Shown in pieces: positions 33,785-43,123 of a stretch of DNA of 64,000 nt. Position numbers and translations under genes: made by a program. This DNA is from UKL13-2 sp038321965 (lineage in GTDB: Bacteria > Pseudomonadota > Gammaproteobacteria > Burkholderiales > Usitatibacteraceae), in NCBI GenBank assembly GCA_038321965.1, contig JBBQFL010000012.1:1-64000 (forward strand), written 5' to 3'. The first letter of the stretch is position 1, and the number at the start of each line of letters is the position of its first letter. Below the pieces are notes generated by a model. It did not search any database. It had not been told where the DNA came from and saw nothing but the letters and a program-made list of their open reading frames with translations.

Positions 33785-35116
33785 TCAGTGCGGGCTGTCG
33801 ACGAAATGGCTGGGTGTCTCGCCTTTTTCGATGCCGATCATGCGCTCGGCGTCACCGTATTTGCGCTGATTGGCACAGTGCAAGAAGATTACACCCAGCA
33901 TTGATAGCGCCACGAACAGACCGAACATAATTACTATCGTGTCGGTATTAAGTCTGAAGGTCAGCATGACGCCATAGAGGCCCAGCATGAAGAGGATGCA
34001 AAGATTTTCGTTGAAGTTCTGTACGGCAATCGAATGTCCGGCAGACAACAACACGTGGCCGCGATGCTGCAACAGTGCGTTCATGGGCACGACGAAGAAC
34101 CCGGCCAGCGCGCCGATCAGGATGATCAGGGCATACACAAACGGCATGTAGTAGACCGTGTTCATGAGCAACACCAAAAGCCCCATCGCCACACCGACAG
34201 GCAATATGCGTAGTGATTTTTTCAAGGGCACCAGGCGGGCAGCGGAGACCGCGCCAACGGCAATGCCGAGTGCGAAAACTCCCTGCAGCAACGTGGCCTT
34301 TTCGAGGGGCAAACCAAGATGCTTGTCAGCCCAACGCAAAACGATGAGCTGCAACGTTGCCCCGGCACCCCAAAACAGCGTGGTAACTGCCAGCGAAATT
34401 TGTCCCAGTTTGTCGTTCCACAAAACTGTGAATGAATTGGCAAACTGCTTGAGCAACTGCACCGGCTTTGATTCCTGTTTTGCGTAACGGGCGCCAGTAT
34501 CGGGGATGTAAAGATTGAATGCCGCAGCAATGACATAGAAAAACAGAATCACCGAAATTGCCGCTTCCGCCGGCGTATCGACGGATGTGGTGATGAAAGG
34601 GAAATCCAGTCCCAGCAACATCCGCGATACCGGCGCACTGAGCAGGAGGCCGCCAACGACGGTTCCCGCGATGATCGAGGCAACGGTCAAGCCTTCGATC
34701 CAGCCGTTCGCGACGACCAGCTTTTCCGGGGGCAGCAGTTCAGTGAGGATGCCGTACTTCGCTGGCGAATAGGCGGCTGCGCCGAGTCCGACGACGCCAT
34801 AGGCCAGCATGACGCAAATATCGGGTGCGATGCCCGAATTAGCCACAAACTCGTAGAACAGCATCATCACGCAACCACCTACTTTGATGGTATTGGTGAC
34901 GAGCATGACGCGGCCTTTGGGAAATGCGTCTGCGAACGGGCCAACAAAAGGTGCCAGCAGCACATAGAAGACGGTAAACGAGGATTTGAGCAATGGCGTC
35001 ATCCACACCGGCCCATCGAGCTGTATCAGTAGTCCGATCGATGCGATGAAAAGCGCGTTGTCGGCGAGCGACGAAAAAAACTGCGCCGCCAGGATGGTAT
35101 AGAAACCGCGTTTCAT
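33785..35116 (-). CDS. lplT: Lysophospholipid transporter LplT
   Basis: A 443-residue major facilitator with about 12 membrane segments. LplT moves lysophospholipids from the outer to the inner leaflet of the inner membrane for re-acylation. MKRGFYTILAAQFFSSLADNALFIASIGLL is the typical opening, and PFVGPFADAFPKGRVM is the loop 2-3 motif. The usual partner acyltransferase (Aas) is not adjacent, so the acylation step must be encoded elsewhere. Confidence 0.88.
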   Translation of the reverse strand: MKRGFYTILAAQFFSSLADNALFIASIGLLIQLDGPVWMTPLLKSSFTVFYVLLAPFVGPFADAFPKGRVMLVTNTIKVGGCVMMLFYEFVANSGIAPDICVMLAYGVVGLGAAAYSPAKYGILTELLPPEKLVVANGWIEGLTVASIIAGTVVGGLLLSAPVSRMLLGLDFPFITTSVDTPAEAAISVILFFYVIAAAFNLYIPDTGARYAKQESKPVQLLKQFANSFTVLWNDKLGQISLAVTTLFWGAGATLQLIVLRWADKHLGLPLEKATLLQGVFALGIAVGAVSAARLVPLKKSLRILPVGVAMGLLVLLMNTVYYMPFVYALIILIGALAGFFVVPMNALLQHRGHVLLSAGHSIAVQNFNENLCILFMLGLYGVMLTFRLNTDTIVIMFGLFVALSMLGVIFLHCANQRKYGDAERMIGIEKGETPSHFVDSPH

Positions 35117-35219
35117 TGTCTCGATGGGAAAAATGGAAAGGCGCCTTTAGTGCTGCTTAGAGGGTAGGCGCTCGTTTGAACTGTCATCTTAACCCAAGGC
35201 GATCTTCAACGAAGCAAGA

Positions 35220-35744
35220 CTACTGCAGAGTGCCGGTGACGGCATTGAGCTGCATTGTTGAACGTACCAGTCGCGCCTCGGCGCGTCGCTCGGGGCTATC
35301 GCCCAATGGAATTCCCTCCGGTCCGTAGTTGGCGCACAAGCCGATAAGGCACAGTGCTGCTTGCACTTTTTGCGCCGGCGACCAGCGCACATCGCGTTCC
35401 AGCCGTGCGCGAAATTGCATCATTGGCGACATTTTCGGACCGACGAAATCCTCCGGCTCATTACGGCCATAGACGCGAATTTCCTCCAAACGGGTGATCA
35501 GATCGGGATGAATTTTCTCCGCGTTGGCGATGCGAATCGGCGGCGTTTCAGTTGCAGGAGCGGCCAACCGTTTCATCGCGCTCTGGGCAGGCGAATCCAA
35601 TGCTTCAGCCACAGCGGGACTAGCCTTGCGAATTCCCGCCAAGGCATCTACTTGCGCGCCCTCGGCAAGCCCGGTGGCCGCAAGCGCGATCATGGGTGAC
35701 GCGAGCAATACTGACATGATCCAACCTCGCATCAGCCCTGACAT
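35220..35744 (-). CDS. Small exported protein of unknown function
   Basis: A 174-residue protein not recognised. A signal peptide ends near residue 22 (MIALAATG). The mature part is rich in Ala, Pro and Arg, with one notable patch, KMSPMMQFRARLERDVRWSP, and two cysteines (ALCLIGLC). Its start is 2 bases past the stop of phoH, so the two genes are co-transcribed. The reading frame has good codon periodicity and no competing frame, which supports it as real. Confidence 0.6.
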   Translation of the reverse strand: MSGLMRGWIMSVLLASPMIALAATGLAEGAQVDALAGIRKASPAVAEALDSPAQSAMKRLAAPATETPPIRIANAEKIHPDLITRLEEIRVYGRNEPEDFVGPKMSPMMQFRARLERDVRWSPAQKVQAALCLIGLCANYGPEGIPLGDSPERRAEARLVRSTMQLNAVTGTLQ

Positions 35745-35746
35745 GG

Positions 35747-37198
35747 CTACAGGATCTCGGCCGCGTGATCGGCCAGGCGCGAGCGTTCGCCGCGCTGCAG
35801 GGTGATGTGCCCAGAATGTTCCCAGCCCTTGAAGCGATCGACCACGTAAGTCAAGCCTGAAGACCCTTCCGTCAGGTAAGGCGTGTCAATCTGCGCGATA
35901 TTGCCTAGACAGACGACTTTCGTGCCAGGGCCCGCGCGGGTGATGAGTGTCTTCATCTGTTTAGGCGTCAGATTTTGCGCTTCATCGATAATCAGGAATT
36001 TATTGAGAAAAGTGCGGCCCCGCATGAAGTTGAGCGACTTCACCTTGATACGGGAGCGGATCAGGTCCCGCGTCGCGGCCCGGCCCCAGTCGCCTGCTTC
36101 CTCGTCGGTACTGTTGAGCACATCGAGGTTGTCTTCGAGCGCGCCCATCCACGGATTCATTTTTTCTTCTTCGGTGCCCGGTAGGAAGCCAATATCTTCG
36201 CCAACTGGGACAGTGACGCGGGTGATGATGATCTCGGAGTAGACCTTGTGTTCCAGCGTCTGCATCAGCGCTGATGCCAGCGTAAGAAGCGTTTTGCCGG
36301 TACCGGCCTGGCCGAGCAGTGTCACGAAATCGACTTCAGGGTCCATCAGCACGTTCAGGGCGAAATTTTGTTCACGATTGCGCGCAACAATGCCCCAAAT
36401 GTTGTTTTTCTGGTGCGTATAGTCCTTGAGCGTTTTCAGGACGACGGTCTTGCCTTCCTGCGCGGCGACGATAGCGTAGAAAGGTTTGTCATCATCCTGA
36501 TAGACAAACTCGTTCACGCTCAATGTTGAAACCAGCGGGCCCTTAACGCGGTAAAGCGTCCGTCCATGCTCCTGCCACGATTCAATATCCTTGCCGTGTT
36601 TGTCCCAGAAATCCTTGGGCAGCTCGCGCATGCCCGTATAAAGCAGATCGGTATCCTCAAGCACCTTGTCATTGAAATAGTCCTCCGCCGCCACACCGAT
36701 GGCACGCGCTTTGATGCGCATATTGATGTCTTTGGACACCAGCACCACGCTACGTTTGGCATTGTGGTGTTGCAGATCCAAAGCGACGGCGAGTATCTGG
36801 TTATCTGCCTTGCCGCTATCGGGCAACGCGCTCGGAAACTCCAGGCTAACCGGTCGTGTTTGCAACATCAGCCGCCCAGACGCCTGTTTGGTGCCTAGGT
36901 CTTTTAACGGCACACCATTTTCGATGTCGCTTTCCTGGCTCGACACGATTTCATCCAGGAACCGCGTCGCCTGGCGTGCATTGCGCGCAACTTCGGTCAT
37001 GCCTTTCTTGTTGTTGTCCAGCTCTTCCAGTGTGATCATCGGAAGGTATATGTCATGCTCTTCAAAGCGAAACAGCGATGTTGGGTCGTGCATCAGTACA
37101 TTGGTGTCGAGCACGAAAATCTTTGTGGTGCTGACTTTAGGGGAGGGGGCTTTGCTGTTTGCGGGTCTGGGGGCCAAGTCGTTTTCCTCTTTGAACAA
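35747..37198 (-). CDS. phoH: PhoH-family ATPase with N-terminal PIN domain
   Basis: A 483-residue protein joining a PIN nuclease domain (about 24-160; FVLDTNVLMHDPTSLF, MITLEELD, LVSKDINMRIKA) to a PhoH ATPase domain (about 265-480; LLGQAGTGKTLLTLASAL, FLIIDEAQNLTPKQMKTLITR). This is the PhoH2/YlaK type, an RNA helicase-nuclease. A linker with the OB-like segment (GRTLYRVKGPLVSTLSVNEFVYQ) lies between. The gene follows bcp after a terminator, and a small secreted-protein gene follows it with a 2-base gap. Confidence 0.88.
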   Translation of the reverse strand: MFKEENDLAPRPANSKAPSPKVSTTKIFVLDTNVLMHDPTSLFRFEEHDIYLPMITLEELDNNKKGMTEVARNARQATRFLDEIVSSQESDIENGVPLKDLGTKQASGRLMLQTRPVSLEFPSALPDSGKADNQILAVALDLQHHNAKRSVVLVSKDINMRIKARAIGVAAEDYFNDKVLEDTDLLYTGMRELPKDFWDKHGKDIESWQEHGRTLYRVKGPLVSTLSVNEFVYQDDDKPFYAIVAAQEGKTVVLKTLKDYTHQKNNIWGIVARNREQNFALNVLMDPEVDFVTLLGQAGTGKTLLTLASALMQTLEHKVYSEIIITRVTVPVGEDIGFLPGTEEEKMNPWMGALEDNLDVLNSTDEEAGDWGRAATRDLIRSRIKVKSLNFMRGRTFLNKFLIIDEAQNLTPKQMKTLITRAGPGTKVVCLGNIAQIDTPYLTEGSSGLTYVVDRFKGWEHSGHITLQRGERSRLADHAAEIL

Positions 37199-37221
37199 TC
37201 AAAAGATACACTTCAAAAGCG

Positions 37222-37256
37222 AAAAACCCTCTTGGAGCACTATGCTCAAAGAGGGT
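37222..37256 (-). terminator. Intrinsic terminator after bcp
   Basis: On the minus strand ACCCTCTT pairs with AAGAGGGT (8 bp) with an inner TGCTC/GAGCA stem, followed by TTTTTCGCTTTT. It separates bcp from phoH. Confidence 0.82.
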
Positions 37257-37347
37257 ATATCGAAGTATGTGGTCTCAAGTCGTGGATGCGCGTGGTTGTA
37301 TGGCTGCCGTATCTTCATTGATACTGATGCTAGCTACCTCAAATTCA

Positions 37348-37818
37348 TTATGACACGCTTTTTGTGACACTTTTCGCAGCGAGCAGCACGGCCGCAGCAT
37401 GGCCATCCACCTTCACGCCGCGCCACTCCTGAAGTACTTCATTGTGTGCGCCCATCAGGAACGTGGAGCGCTGAATGCCCATTACTTTCTTGCCATACAT
37501 ATTCTTTTCCTTGATCACGTCGAAGAGTCTGCACATTTTCTCCTCGCTGTCGACCAATAGATCAAACGGGAATTGCATATTGGCCTTGAATTTTTCGTGG
37601 CTCGCAATCGAGTCGCGCGATACGCCGAAGACCATCACCCCGGCATCGATAAACTGCTGGTGCAGGTCACGAAACTGCTGGCCCTCGAGCGTGCAGCCGG
37701 GTGTCGCATCCTTTGGGTAGAAATAAATGACATACGGATGGCCCCGGAACGCAACGCTGGCGAAACGCTGGTTGCCGGTGGCGGGAACTTCGAAATCTGC
37801 GATTGATATTCCAGACAT
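37348..37818 (-). CDS. bcp: Thioredoxin-dependent peroxiredoxin, Bcp/PrxQ type
   Basis: A 156-residue peroxiredoxin that reduces hydroperoxides. The peroxidatic cysteine C42 is in FYPKDATPGCTLEGQQF. The usual resolving cysteine five residues later in the E. coli protein is replaced here (Q at that site), so it may act as a 1-Cys enzyme or use the other cysteine near residue 96 (EKMCRLFDV). The rest (VFGVSRDSIASHEKF, DLLVDSEE, STFLMGAHNEV) follows the family well. Single gene, with its own terminator. Confidence 0.88.
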   Translation of the reverse strand: MSGISIADFEVPATGNQRFASVAFRGHPYVIYFYPKDATPGCTLEGQQFRDLHQQFIDAGVMVFGVSRDSIASHEKFKANMQFPFDLLVDSEEKMCRLFDVIKEKNMYGKKVMGIQRSTFLMGAHNEVLQEWRGVKVDGHAAAVLLAAKSVTKSVS

Positions 37819-37855
37819 GTGATCCTCATTTTTTCAATTTGCGTGTGACAAGCTG

Positions 37856-38836
37856 CTAGGCGGCGTGTTCGAATTCGGCCAGCTCGGACAAAAATGGTTT
37901 TCCCTGCATCAGCAATGTCCCGCTACGGCCCAGGACGGTGCCGCGTTCGGCGGCAAAATAAGGCAAGTGAATCCGGTCAAGATTCCTGTAGACCGTCTCG
38001 GTTGCCACCAATTCAAACCCTTGCTCGCGCCAGCCAACCAGCAGTTTCTCAAACGTCGAGAGCAGCCGCATGCCCTCGAGTTCAGCGTGCAGCGTAAATA
38101 CATGTGCCGTCATGGGCTCACGCGACGCAGCAATCGTTCGCTGCGGCAATTGCGTTGCAGCCAGCAGATGTTCGTACACGTTGGCCTCCGTGCAAGTGTC
38201 GATGCCAATTAGCTCGTCCAGCGTGGGCAGTGTGGTTGGCAACTGTGGGCAATCGATAATCTCTCCCTCGAAGACCGGAAAGTGCGGTGTCGCCTCGTGT
38301 AATGTGGCGCGGCCATCGGAGCAATAGTCAAATCCCATTTCCTGGGTCAGCCGCAGCGCATGGCGAGACATCTGCCAGCCGGCCGCGCCATGAGTCCGCG
38401 CCGGTGTTTTGAAAATATCCGTAAATCGATCCTGCGCCAGCGCCAGTTCGCGCCGCGTCCACGCTGCACTGGCATGCTCGACGTTTTCCTGCCATTTCAC
38501 GTGGTCCCAGGTGTGGATACCCACTTCAAAGCCTTCCTCGCGAGTGTTGCGCAGGATGTCGCCGCAGTGCTTGCCGATATCCGGGCCCGGCAACAACGTA
38601 CCGTAGAGCAGTGTTGGGAAACCATAGTGGGAAACCACCGAGGTGCGTTTGACCTTGCCGAGGAACCCTTTCCGGAACACGCGCTTGATCGCGCGGCCAG
38701 TGTGATCTGGGCCCAAGCTGAAGAGGAACGTTGCACCAGCCTGGTACTTCTTGAGCACATTGATCAAGGCAGGCACGCCGACCCTGGTTCCCTTGAGTGT
38801 ATCCACATCAATTTTGAGTGCGAGGTACTTTTTCAT
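37856..38836 (-). CDS. arnD: ArnD-like polysaccharide deacetylase
   Basis: A 326-residue NodB-fold deacetylase closest to ArnD, which deformylates undecaprenyl-phosphate-L-Ara4FN for lipid A modification. LALKIDVDTLKGTRVGVPALI with the metal-binding Asp, FLFSLGPDHTGRAIKRVF, EVGIHTWDHVKWQ with the His-x3-His ligands, and THGAAGWQMSRHAL match the family closely. No other arn gene is in the window, so either the pathway is dispersed or the substrate differs. It is divergent from the truncated haemoglobin gene. Confidence 0.82.
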   Translation of the reverse strand: MKKYLALKIDVDTLKGTRVGVPALINVLKKYQAGATFLFSLGPDHTGRAIKRVFRKGFLGKVKRTSVVSHYGFPTLLYGTLLPGPDIGKHCGDILRNTREEGFEVGIHTWDHVKWQENVEHASAAWTRRELALAQDRFTDIFKTPARTHGAAGWQMSRHALRLTQEMGFDYCSDGRATLHEATPHFPVFEGEIIDCPQLPTTLPTLDELIGIDTCTEANVYEHLLAATQLPQRTIAASREPMTAHVFTLHAELEGMRLLSTFEKLLVGWREQGFELVATETVYRNLDRIHLPYFAAERGTVLGRSGTLLMQGKPFLSELAEFEHAA

Positions 38837-38920
38837 GAGGCTTTTTTTGAGTTATTGGCATTATGCCAGTGACGTTGCACAGCGACGAAACCGACACACC
38901 AGGTCGGCTACAATCGCGCC

Positions 38921-39325
38921 ATGCAAATCGACGAACCCCGGCATCCACTGACACCCTACGACCTTGCAGGTGGCGAGCCAATTGTTCGAAAACTGGTTGT
39001 TCGCTTCTATGACCTGATGGACGAGGATCCGGACTATTACGGCATCCGCAAATTGCATCCACCCACGCTTGATGGTTCACGCGAAAAGCTGTTCAAATTC
39101 CTGATGGGCTGGCTGGGGGGGCCGCCACTTTATGAACAGGAATACGGCCATCCGCGCTTGCGGGCGCGACATTTATCGTTTGCAATCGCCTCGACCGAGC
39201 GTGACCAGTGGATGAACTGCATGACCCGGGCGATGGCCGATGTAGGACTGGATGAAAGTCTCCGCAAGCGGTTGGCGCAATCGTTTTTTCAAACGGCCAA
39301 CTGGATGCGAAATACCGAGGTTTGA
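38921..39325 (+). CDS. Group II truncated haemoglobin
   Basis: A 134-residue truncated haemoglobin (trHbII). Visible features: KLVVRFYDLMDEDPDYYGIRKLHPP with the distal region, LFKFLMGWLGGPPLY, and RARHLSFAI with the proximal histidine, and the group II tryptophan in DQWMNCMTRAM. Such proteins bind oxygen or nitric oxide and may detoxify NO. The gene is monocistronic with 84 bases to the divergent arnD start. Confidence 0.88.
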   Translation: MQIDEPRHPLTPYDLAGGEPIVRKLVVRFYDLMDEDPDYYGIRKLHPPTLDGSREKLFKFLMGWLGGPPLYEQEYGHPRLRARHLSFAIASTERDQWMNCMTRAMADVGLDESLRKRLAQSFFQTANWMRNTEV

Positions 39326-39553
39326 AGTGGCTTTCTTCAAACTGTACTAGCTGATACGGGGCAAGCGCGACATCTCGAACAGCGTTACGGGATTTCACGG
39401 GTGTAGTTCAAAGCAATATGTCTGTCGTGTTTGATTGTATGAATTGGCCTGACGCGGACGTTCGGGCTTGCCGAAAGCCGACCAACAAGTCCGGACAACC
39501 ATGTTCAATCCCGTTCGCCCGTCATGGAATGTGGCGAACCCTACGCTAAGTGC

Positions 39554-41434
39554 TCATAGCTGTATTTGTGTTCCCAACTCAATCACACGGTTAGACGGAA
39601 TGCGATAGTAGTCAGACGCTCTGGCGGCTAAATGCGACATCCAGATAAAAAGATGACCGCGCCAACGTGCAAAACCCTTGCACTGTCCCAATACCAGGGT
39701 TTCGCGGTTCAGGAAAAAAGACGTCTGCATTAAATCGAAGACTAGATTCTGCCGTTGGCAATCATCCAGCATCCTGGGAACGTCGGGCGTTTCTTTGAAG
39801 CCATAGTGCGCACGAATACGCCAGAAGCCGTGGCCGAGGTCGTCAATCCAGATGTAGTCCTCCTTGGGGACAGTCGGAATGTCTTCAACAATGATCGTGA
39901 GCGTCACGACACGCTCATGCACCACTTGGTTGTGCTTCATGTTGTGTAGCAGCGCGTTCGGTACGGCTTCCGGGTTCGTGGTCATGAATACGGCCGTATT
40001 GGGAACGCGAGGTGGTGGCGATGCTGCGAGGTTGGCGACAAAGTCTTTCATGGGTATGCTCCCTTCGCTGTTGCTGTCAAGTACCCGCTCGCGACCGCGT
40101 TTCCAGGTAGTCATCATCGTAAACATCACCGTCCCCATGGCCAGGGGAAACCAACCGCCTTCGACCAACTTGACCGAGCTCGCGGAGAAAAATGCCATGT
40201 CAATCACCAGGAAGAAGCCGGTCGAAAACAGGCAAAGCAACAGGTTGTATTGCCAACCGTAACGCACCACAAAAAATGTGAGCACGGTAGTGATCAGCAT
40301 CGTCCCGGAAACCGCAAGGCCATAGGCAAAGGTCAGGCTAGTCGAGGACCCGAAGCCGATGGCTGCGGCCAGCACGCCAACCAACAGGATCCAATTCACT
40401 ACGGGCATATAGATCTGGCCAATCTCCTTCTCCGACGTTTGCACGACCTTGCTGCGTGGTAGGAAGCCGAGCTGTATCGCCTGTCGCGTTATCGAGTAGG
40501 TTCCGGAAATTACCGCTTGTGAGGCGATCGCCGCAGCAACCGTCGACAGCACGACGATCGGGTAAAGCGCCCAGCTGGGAAACATCAGAAAAAACGGATT
40601 CGCCAGTGCCTTTGGATCGGCAATGAGTAACGCCCCCTGACCAAAATAATTGAGGACAAGGGCAGGAAACGCGCACAGGAACCAGGCTAATCGTATCGGC
40701 CGCTTGCCAAAATGCCCCATGTCGGCATACAGCGCTTCGGCACCCGTGACGGCCAGAAAGACCGCTCCCAGCACCACGAACGACGCGAATCCGTGCTGCG
40801 TCAGAAAATACCAGGCATGCGTCGGGTTCAACGCTCGCATGACGTCCAAGTTTGCGGCGATATTCAGCGCGCCTGAAATGCCAAGGGTGGCAAACCACAG
40901 CAGCATGACTGGTCCAAATATGGCGCCAACCACAGCCGTGCCTTTGTGCTGAACGACAAACAGCGCAATGATGACGACCACCGATAGCGGTACCACATAG
41001 GGTTTGAGCAGGGGTGTGGCGATCTCCAGTCCCTCCATTGCGCCAAGTACGGTAACCGCCGGCGTGATCACACTGTCCCCATAGAATAACGCCGCGCCAA
41101 ACACACCTAGTAGCATCAACGGCCCGCGCCACTGGGGATGTTGTTTGACTGAAGCAGCCGCGAGGGCGAGCAAGGCCATGATGCCGCCTTCGCGATCGTT
41201 GTCGGCGCGCATGATGAGCACCACGTATTTGAACGACACCACGACCATCAACGACCAGAATAGCGCCGACAAACCGCCCAAGATGTTCTCAGTGGTAAAA
41301 GGAATACCGAATGAAGGGTCGAAGATGGCCTTTATCGTGTAAAGCGGACTGGTGCCAATATCGCCATAAACCACGCCGAGCGCGGCGATCGCGAGAAGTG
41401 CAGACTGTTGGCGCAGTGGCGTAATCGAATTCAT
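39554..41434 (-). CDS. kup: Kup potassium transporter
   Basis: A 626-residue low-affinity potassium importer with about 12 membrane segments (residues 10-450) and a cytoplasmic C-terminal domain. VVYGDIGTSPLYTIKAIF near residue 21, TAVVGAIFGPVMLLWF and GAEALYADMGHFGKRPIRLAW are diagnostic. The C-terminal part ends with WMSHLAARASDYYRIPSNRVIELGTQIQL, usual for the family. It is divergent from a KdpD-like kinase gene with 123 bases between the starts; no kdpFABC genes are seen. Confidence 0.93.
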   Translation of the reverse strand: MNSITPLRQQSALLAIAALGVVYGDIGTSPLYTIKAIFDPSFGIPFTTENILGGLSALFWSLMVVVSFKYVVLIMRADNDREGGIMALLALAAASVKQHPQWRGPLMLLGVFGAALFYGDSVITPAVTVLGAMEGLEIATPLLKPYVVPLSVVVIIALFVVQHKGTAVVGAIFGPVMLLWFATLGISGALNIAANLDVMRALNPTHAWYFLTQHGFASFVVLGAVFLAVTGAEALYADMGHFGKRPIRLAWFLCAFPALVLNYFGQGALLIADPKALANPFFLMFPSWALYPIVVLSTVAAAIASQAVISGTYSITRQAIQLGFLPRSKVVQTSEKEIGQIYMPVVNWILLVGVLAAAIGFGSSTSLTFAYGLAVSGTMLITTVLTFFVVRYGWQYNLLLCLFSTGFFLVIDMAFFSASSVKLVEGGWFPLAMGTVMFTMMTTWKRGRERVLDSNSEGSIPMKDFVANLAASPPPRVPNTAVFMTTNPEAVPNALLHNMKHNQVVHERVVTLTIIVEDIPTVPKEDYIWIDDLGHGFWRIRAHYGFKETPDVPRMLDDCQRQNLVFDLMQTSFFLNRETLVLGQCKGFARWRGHLFIWMSHLAARASDYYRIPSNRVIELGTQIQL

Positions 41435-41557
41435 TTCGCTCTCGTTAAAAAAGGAAGTCGTATTCTAGGTTCGCTTAATCCCGCCAGGCTGCCGTGGCGC
41501 GCAATTTTACAAGAACTTTACACACAACCAGATACCCAGAAACGGCATACTTGCGTC

Positions 41558-43123
41558 ATGGCAATACCCGTAATTGTCGCCCGCGCAGCTCCTGGTGCCG
41601 GGCATCACCAACGTTCCATCGGATTGCATCCATGGTGGGGATATGCCTGGGCACTGGGCGCTGCGGCAGGCACTACCATCATTGCCTCGCCGCTCAGCCA
41701 TCACCTCGATCTCACCAATATTGTCATGTTGTATTTGCTGGGTGTTGTTGCGATTGCATTTCGCTTTGGCAGAGGGCCCGCCGCGGCAGCGGCTGTTACC
41801 AACGTCGCGGCCATGGATTTCTTTCTGGTGCCGCCGCAGTTCTCTTTTGCGGTGGCCGATGCGCAATACCTGCTCACATTTGCCGTGATGCTTGTGACGG
41901 GATTGCTGATCTCCCATCTCGCCGCCAAGTTGAAGCATCAGGCCGAAGTGGCGACGTTACGCGAACAGCGGTCGCACGATTTGTATGAATTGGCGCGCTT
42001 GCTGTCAGGGACTCTGATCGACGAACAGATCATCGATGCTGCCGAGCGTTTTTTCGAGCGTAGTTTCAGCACCAAAGTCATCCTGATGCTGCGGGATCGT
42101 GCCGGCCAACTGTCGATTCCAGCCTCAGTCGGGCCGCAATCCATTACCGACACGGACATTGCGCTGGCTGAGCGCGCGTTTGCTGGCGGTGAAACGCCAA
42201 AAATACTTACCACTGAGCACTTCCTCTACGTTCCTCTGCAGGCGCCGATGCGTGTACGTGGCGTCATGCTGGTTTCGCCGACGCATGTCGCAACGTTCGA
42301 GAACGCCGATCAACGCCTTCAACTTGAGACCGTGGCTGTGTTGATCGCCATTGCAATTGAGCGGGTGCACTTCGTCACCGTCGCGCGCGAGGCCACGGTG
42401 CAAATGGAGGGCGAACGCCTGCGCAGCACGTTGTTGGCAGCCCTGTCGCATGATTTGCGCACACCACTCACGGCCATCCTGGGTTCTGCCGAACTGTTGC
42501 AAATAGGCGCGCCATCCGTTGGCCCGGACCACGCGGCCTTGGTCGATACGATTCGGGACCAGGCAAGGCGCACCAGCGAGCTAGTGGAAAATATCCTGGA
42601 TATGGCGCGACTGGAGTCGGGTAGCTTGCACCTGCGCCTGGAATGGCAATCGCTGGAAGAAATCGTCGGCTCGGCTATCAAGGCACGCGCGACTGCACTT
42701 GCGGCTCACACGGTCCTGGTGGCGATGCCGCCGGACCTGCCGTTGGTTGAGTGCGATGCCACGCTGATTGAGCGTATCTTCGTCAATTTGCTCGAAAACG
42801 CAGCCAAATACACCCGGCCGGGCAGCATTATTCGCATCGGCGCGCAGGCCGATGCGGCCGAAATGCGCGTCTGGGTCGCCGACAACGGTCCAGGTATCCC
42901 GCGCGGACAGGAGTCAGAGATTTTCGGAAAATTCACTCGCGCAAATGCCGGGGCGGACGTGCCGGGTTTGGGGCTTGGCCTGGCCATCTGCAGCGCGGTT
43001 GTCGTGGCCCACGGTGGCCGCATCTGGGCGACGAGCTTGCCCCACGGTGGCGCTGAATTCACGTTTACACTCCCGCGCGGCAGTCCTCCGGTGATGGACG
43101 TGGACCCGCCGGAGAGCACATGA
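41558..43123 (+). CDS. Short KdpD-like sensor kinase lacking the N-terminal domains
   Basis: A 521-residue membrane kinase. Canonical KdpD has about 890 residues; here the N-terminal KdpD sensor and universal-stress domains are missing. What remains is the four-helix DUF4118 membrane region (about 25-115; HLDLTNIVMLYLLGVVAIAFRFGRGPAA), a GAF-like domain (about 150-280), then HisKA (LAALSHDLRTPLTAILGSAELLQ) and HATPase (NLLENAAKYT, DNGPGIPRG, GLGLGLAICSAVV). I start at 41558; the frame extends further upstream but overlaps kup. It overlaps the KdpE gene by 4 bases. It could sense turgor or potassium through the membrane part alone. Confidence 0.85.
   Translation: MAIPVIVARAAPGAGHHQRSIGLHPWWGYAWALGAAAGTTIIASPLSHHLDLTNIVMLYLLGVVAIAFRFGRGPAAAAAVTNVAAMDFFLVPPQFSFAVADAQYLLTFAVMLVTGLLISHLAAKLKHQAEVATLREQRSHDLYELARLLSGTLIDEQIIDAAERFFERSFSTKVILMLRDRAGQLSIPASVGPQSITDTDIALAERAFAGGETPKILTTEHFLYVPLQAPMRVRGVMLVSPTHVATFENADQRLQLETVAVLIAIAIERVHFVTVAREATVQMEGERLRSTLLAALSHDLRTPLTAILGSAELLQIGAPSVGPDHAALVDTIRDQARRTSELVENILDMARLESGSLHLRLEWQSLEEIVGSAIKARATALAAHTVLVAMPPDLPLVECDATLIERIFVNLLENAAKYTRPGSIIRIGAQADAAEMRVWVADNGPGIPRGQESEIFGKFTRANAGADVPGLGLGLAICSAVVVAHGGRIWATSLPHGGAEFTFTLPRGSPPVMDVDPPEST

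Noticed and set aside
39420..39553. A possible eleventh copy of the dispersed repeat near 39500-39550
   Set aside because: Only short scattered matches (ACGCTAAG, GGCGAA); too weak to distinguish from chance.
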